In this document: piece by piece, positions 6,976-9,685 of the stretch
How positions within the stretch are numbered: the first letter of the stretch is position 1
Layout of the letters: every line of letters starts with the position of its first letter
Source of the DNA: an uncultured Clostridia bacterium
Lineage (GTDB): Bacteria; Bacillota; Clostridia; Oscillospirales; CAG-272
Reading direction: 5' to 3'
Length of the DNA: 9,685 bases
Assembly: GCA_947304475.1 (NCBI GenBank)
Contig: CAMZBE010000027.1
Span: forward strand, 1 to 9,685
The notes under the pieces: model-generated
Databases searched by the model: none
Told to the model about the DNA's origin: nothing
The model's input: the letters and a program-made list of their open reading frames with translations, nothing else
Program-made: the position numbers and the translations under genes

Positions 6976-7094
6976 CAAAGGAAAAATAACCGGTGAGGCG
7001 GTGTTTTTTGAACCGCGCACACGAGGCACGAGTTGTGCGCAAACTTCATTTCCATAATGAAGTTCTTTGCCGCGCTTTCTTACAAGAAAGCGCG
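6970..7094. repeat. Cluster of small hairpins between convergent genes
   Basis: Several short palindromes lie in the gap between the two convergent genes: ATTTTTC/GAAAAAT (6970-6987, loop AAAG); GCGGT/ACCGC (6998-7016); a 9-bp stem AACTTCATT/AATGAAGTT (7042-7064, loop TCCAT); and a 10-bp stem CGCGCTTTCT/AGAAAGCGCG (7071-7094, loop TACA). The last sits 9 bases after the minus-strand stop but lacks a T-tract on that strand, so it would be a weak terminator or an mRNA 3' stabiliser. Confidence 0.6.
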
Positions 7095-7102
7095 CGTACC
7101 CC

Positions 7103-8452
7103 TCACTTCAGCGTAATGGTCGCGGCGACCGCTACGTGATCCGAGAGAGAAGTGTTGACGGCGCGGAAATCGGTCATGGTAACTCCCTTGACGATGATGT
7201 TATCGACCGGCCACTCGAGCCCGCCGGTTTTGGAGCCGGTACAGGTGAGGAACGAGCCGTCGTTGCCGACGGTATAGCCGGCTTCGGCGAAACGTTCGTA
7301 GTACTCGGCGCGATAGGCGTTCCAGTCGCCGAGAATGATCACGCGCTCGGTATCGGCGAAGGTCGCGATCAACTCGTCCATCTGGTTGGTGCAAACGGTG
7401 TCGGGGTTCAGGTTATCGTGGAACGCGAGGTGCAGGGCAACGATCGTCACGGCTTTGCCGCCGACGGTGAGTTCCCCGGTGATATAGTAGTAATCGGTCG
7501 CCTTGATCGCGGTGGTATGCAGAACCGTATCGGGGGTATTGCAGGCGAAATTGCGGAGCGTGACGTTCTTCAGGGGGAATTTCGCGTAGAGCGCGTTGCA
7601 ACTGTAATTGCGCTGCTCCCCTTCAAACGGAGAGGCGTACTGTCGGAAGAGTTCGCGCGCGTCGTGCGAGGGGGTGAACAGCGCGCTGTACTCGTTCAGT
7701 ATCAGGACGTCCGCGCCGAGCGAGTTGACGTAGGAGTCGAACTTCGGCTTTTCGGTCGCGTAGTTATCGTCCGGGATCGCGGAGTTCTTGTTTCTGCCCA
7801 TGCTGAAATGCCCGATGTTCCAGGAGGCGACGGTGAACGTGGTCGGCACCGTCGTATTGGTGAAAACGATCGACGACGGCAGATACGATTTTCCCGCGTC
7901 CAGATAGTAAACGTAGAGGTACCGTGCGTCGTCGGGCACCGCGAGCGTCGCCGTCTCGTTTTCGTCCCAGATCACCTTGCTGTACCCGGTCGCGTAGGAC
8001 GGGATTTTGTCCTTTTCCGGCAGCGCGGTCAGAAAGGCGTACCCCATCTCCGAAACGTCGGCGTTCCGGGTGATCGTCACGGTGTCGTAGGGGATCTCTG
8101 TCAGGTCGATCACGGCGCCTTTATAGTTCGTCATAACCTTGAACGTGTTCGATTTGGTCATGATGGTTCCGCTGAGCGGCTCCACCTGATCCGTCGGGAT
8201 CTCGTAGACGGGCGGAACGACGGGCGCCGCTTCGGTCGTGGCGGGCGCTTCGGTCGTGGCGGGCGCGGCGGTTGTTTCTGCTTGGCGCGCGGTCGTCATA
8301 TCGGTCTGCTCTCCTTTTTCGGTCGTTTCGGTCTTCGTGCTCGCGGGCGCTCCGCCCGCCGTCTGAACGTCCAGCAGTTCGCAGGAAGTCAGGATCATAC
8401 AGAAAAGGAGAAAAAGCGCGAACAGAACGAGCGGGTGCTTCAACGGTTTCAT
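7103..8452 (-). CDS. Secreted lipoprotein with endonuclease/exonuclease/phosphatase (EEP) domain
   Basis: A 449-residue predicted lipid-anchored surface protein. Residues 1-24 are a lipoprotein signal: basic N-terminus, hydrophobic core LVLFALFLLF, and lipobox LTSC with the modified cysteine at 24. Residues about 40-82 are a low-complexity Thr/Ala/Pro linker with ATTEAP repeats, probably a spacer through the wall. Residues about 90-198 are a beta-rich region I do not recognise. Residues about 205-449 are an EEP domain, a metal-dependent phosphodiesterase fold (DNase I, exonuclease III, sphingomyelinase and relatives). Expected catalytic positions are all there: N212 (SWNIGH), E254 (LILNEY), H341 (LHLAFH), D376 and N378 (GDWNA), D417 (VDNIIV), D438-H439 (LSDHV). 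The substrate could be DNA, RNA, a phospholipid or a phosphorylated sugar. The start is set by the lipoprotein signal and AGGAG 8 bases upstream; the frame stays open further upstream, but that part is out-of-frame AspRS sequence. Confidence 0.88.
   Translation of the reverse strand: MKPLKHPLVLFALFLLFCMILTSCELLDVQTAGGAPASTKTETTEKGEQTDMTTARQAETTAAPATTEAPATTEAAPVVPPVYEIPTDQVEPLSGTIMTKSNTFKVMTNYKGAVIDLTEIPYDTVTITRNADVSEMGYAFLTALPEKDKIPSYATGYSKVIWDENETATLAVPDDARYLYVYYLDAGKSYLPSSIVFTNTTVPTTFTVASWNIGHFSMGRNKNSAIPDDNYATEKPKFDSYVNSLGADVLILNEYSALFTPSHDARELFRQYASPFEGEQRNYSCNALYAKFPLKNVTLRNFACNTPDTVLHTTAIKATDYYYITGELTVGGKAVTIVALHLAFHDNLNPDTVCTNQMDELIATFADTERVIILGDWNAYRAEYYERFAEAGYTVGNDGSFLTCTGSKTGGLEWPVDNIIVKGVTMTDFRAVNTSLSDHVAVAATITLK
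8229..8264. repeat. 18-bp perfect tandem duplication in the lipoprotein linker
   Basis: Two identical 18-base units (8229-8246 and 8247-8264) stand end to end and encode the repeated APATTE segment of the linker on the minus strand. A degenerate third unit follows. In-frame units of this sort allow linker length to vary by replication slippage without breaking the protein. Confidence 0.85.
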
Positions 8453-8460
8453 TATGGACT

Positions 8461-8465
8461 CTCCT
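8461..8465 (-). promoter_or_regulatory. Ribosome binding site of the lipoprotein gene
   Basis: AGGAG on the minus strand, 8 bases before ATG 8452. It decides the start, since the reading frame continues upstream into the neighbouring gene. Confidence 0.8.
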
Positions 8466-8523
8466 GTTTTTGAATGGTTCGCTCCGATCGGAACGGATGG
8501 GGGCATTGAGAAACGCCGATACG

Positions 8524-8559
8524 GTGAAAACCCGATCTGTCCGGAGACAAATCGGGTTT
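8524..8559 (-). terminator. Rho-independent terminator of the AspRS gene
   Basis: A 9-bp stem (8528-8536 with 8551-8559), continued after a C/A mismatch by TGTC/GACA around a CGGA loop. On the minus strand the stem ends in a short T-rich run (TTTTCAC). It lies a few bases past the AspRS stop and separates that gene from the lipoprotein gene, which should therefore have its own promoter in 8466-8523; I see no convincing -35/-10 pair there, only a 10-bp palindrome (TCCGATCGGA, 8483-8492). Confidence 0.7.
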
Positions 8560-8562
8560 CGA

Positions 8563-9685
8563 TTACGGAGTCAGTCTGTTCGGTCCTCTGAAGAGGAACA
8601 TCGACTCCTTGATATGCAGTCCGAGCAGCAGCATGGTCAGGCGGTCGACGCCGAGGCCGAAGCCGCCGTGCGGCGGGCAGCCGTAGCGGAAGAACTCGAG
8701 GTAGAACTTCACGTCGTCGCCGAGCCCTTTCTCTTCCGCCTGCTTTTTCAAAATCTCGTAGCGGTGTTCGCGCTGCGCGCCGGTGGTAATCTCGGTGCCG
8801 CGCCAGATCAGGTCGTAGCCCTGCGGCACGCCGTCCGCGTTCCGCATATGGTAAAAGGCGCGCTTCTCCGCCGCGTAGTCGGTGACGAAGAGGAATTCGT
8901 GGTCGTAGTGCTTTTTCACCCACTCGTAGGAGAGGCGTTCGGCGTCGGTGGTGAGGTCGCCCTTTTCGGAGTCGGGGCAGGTATAGCCGAAGTCCTCCTC
9001 CAGACCGCGGTAGAGGTCGGCGAGTTTCACGACGGGGAAGGGGATCTTGGGGATGACGACGGGGATCCCGAAGAGTTTCTCGATCTCGTCGCCGCAAGCC
9101 GCCTTCACTTCTTCCAGGGCGGCGGCAAGCAGTTCCTCTTCCACCCTCATCACGTCGCGGAAGGAATTGATATAACTGAACTCGAGGTCAAAGCCGGTGA
9201 ATTCGGTGGTGTGCTTGTTGGTGAAGGACTTTTCTGCGCGGAAGACGGGGCCGCACTCGAAGATGCGTTCAAATCCCGCCGCCATCGCCATCTGCTTGTA
9301 GAACTGGGGGCTTTGCGCGAGGTAGGCGCTGCGGTCGAAATACTTGACCTCAAAGACGTCCGCGCCGCTCTCGGACGCCGCGCCGATCAGTTTCGGCGTG
9401 TGGATCTCGATGAAGTTCGTGTCCAAAAGGAACTTCCGCATCGCGTTGACGAAGACGGTCTGCGCCCGGACCATCAGCTGGTTTTCCTCGGTGCGGAGGT
9501 CGATCCAGCGGTAGTCGATGCGCTGGTCGATCGAGGAACGCTCGACCGCCTGTTTCTTCTTGGTCGCGGGAATGTCTTTGCGCACGATGGGAAGCGCGTC
9601 GGCGATGCTCTCGGCGACGATTGAACTCGGGATCACCTCGATCCCGCCCATCTTGACGTACTCGTTCTCGATCACGACGCCCGTG
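8563..9685 (-). CDS. aspS: Archaeal-type aspartyl-tRNA synthetase, likely non-discriminating (Asp/Asn), 5' end outside window
   Basis: About 373 residues are visible. The frame stays open to the window edge, and GTG 9675 is an internal codon: the residues upstream of it (TGVVIENEY) still fit the N-terminal anticodon-binding OB fold. It charges tRNA with aspartate in the cytoplasm. Class II motif 1 is near FIEIHTPKLIGAASESGAD. The aspartate-specific AQSPQFYKQ follows; AsnRS usually has SGQLY there. Motif 2 is FECGPVFRAEKSFTNKHTTEFTGFD, split here as FECGPVFRAEKS and KHTTEFTGFD, and motif 3 is GGFGLGVDRLTMLLLG with the end FLFRGPNRLTP. It lacks the GAD insertion of standard bacterial AspRS, so it is the short archaeal/eukaryotic-like form (often called AspS2). 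Such enzymes in Clostridia often also charge tRNA-Asn for GatCAB amidation, but the anticodon-reading residues that decide this are mostly outside the window. Confidence 0.9.
   Translation of the reverse strand, partial: TGVVIENEYVKMGGIEVIPSSIVAESIADALPIVRKDIPATKKKQAVERSSIDQRIDYRWIDLRTEENQLMVRAQTVFVNAMRKFLLDTNFIEIHTPKLIGAASESGADVFEVKYFDRSAYLAQSPQFYKQMAMAAGFERIFECGPVFRAEKSFTNKHTTEFTGFDLEFSYINSFRDVMRVEEELLAAALEEVKAACGDEIEKLFGIPVVIPKIPFPVVKLADLYRGLEEDFGYTCPDSEKGDLTTDAERLSYEWVKKHYDHEFLFVTDYAAEKRAFYHMRNADGVPQGYDLIWRGTEITTGAQREHRYEILKKQAEEKGLGDDVKFYLEFFRYGCPPHGGFGLGVDRLTMLLLGLHIKESMFLFRGPNRLTP

Noticed and set aside
7067..8473. A 468-codon plus-strand frame opposite the EEP lipoprotein
   Set aside because: Gly/Arg/Val-rich antisense frame; the minus strand shows signal peptide, linker and complete catalytic motifs.
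8453..9097. Upstream extension of the lipoprotein frame to 9097 (664 residues)
   Set aside because: The added part is Arg-rich translation of AspRS sequence in a wrong frame; the lipoprotein signal and AGGAG site put the start at 8452.
8272..9624. A 450-codon plus-strand frame opposite AspRS and the lipoprotein start
   Set aside because: Shadow frame opposite clearly conserved coding sequence; no family resemblance and no good ribosome binding site.
1..9685. CRISPR array, tRNA or rRNA genes, insertion sequence or phage attachment site
   Set aside because: No regularly spaced direct repeats, no cloverleaf or rRNA-like sequence, and no transposase or integrase frame were seen on either strand.

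Overview
The window reads as a chromosomal segment of a GC-rich, Gram-positive-type anaerobe, most likely an uncultured member of the Clostridia. Support for this comes from purine-rich ribosome binding sites, a lipoprotein with a classical lipobox, an XRE regulator with a long C-terminal domain, and a short archaeal-type AspRS of the kind found in many Clostridia. The lineage is inferred from gene style and not from any marker search.

Bases 1-5487 (+ strand) form one apparent operon with very short gaps: the 3' part of a polar amino acid ABC transporter ATPase, ornithine carbamoyltransferase (argF), and the large subunit of carbamoyl phosphate synthetase (carB). The argF gene carries a frameshift just before its HCLP active-site motif. 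The carB frame does not stop after its allosteric domain. It runs directly into a complete diaminopimelate epimerase (DapF) domain, giving a CarB-DapF fusion of about 1345 residues. The DapF part keeps the second catalytic cysteine but has alanine in place of the first. The theme is uptake of amino acids plus carbamoyl phosphate and citrulline synthesis, physically joined to a lysine/peptidoglycan enzyme. No carA is visible.

Bases 5488-5862 are intergenic. They hold four tandem palindromes separated by a recurring TTATGA/CTATGA-type spacer, the last being a rho-independent terminator. Next comes a GC-rich stretch I cannot assign, then a good sigma-A-type promoter with an inverted repeat around the expected transcription start. 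An XRE-family regulator follows (5863-6930) and ends in a strong terminator that may work in both directions.

Bases 6964-7102 hold more small hairpins. On the minus strand lie a secreted, lipid-anchored endonuclease/exonuclease/phosphatase-family protein (7103-8452) and, upstream of it, the 3' part of an archaeal-type aspartyl-tRNA synthetase (8563-9685, running off the window) with its own terminator.

The points most worth following are the CarB-DapF fusion, the missing first catalytic cysteine in its DapF domain, and whether the argF frameshift is real or an assembly error.
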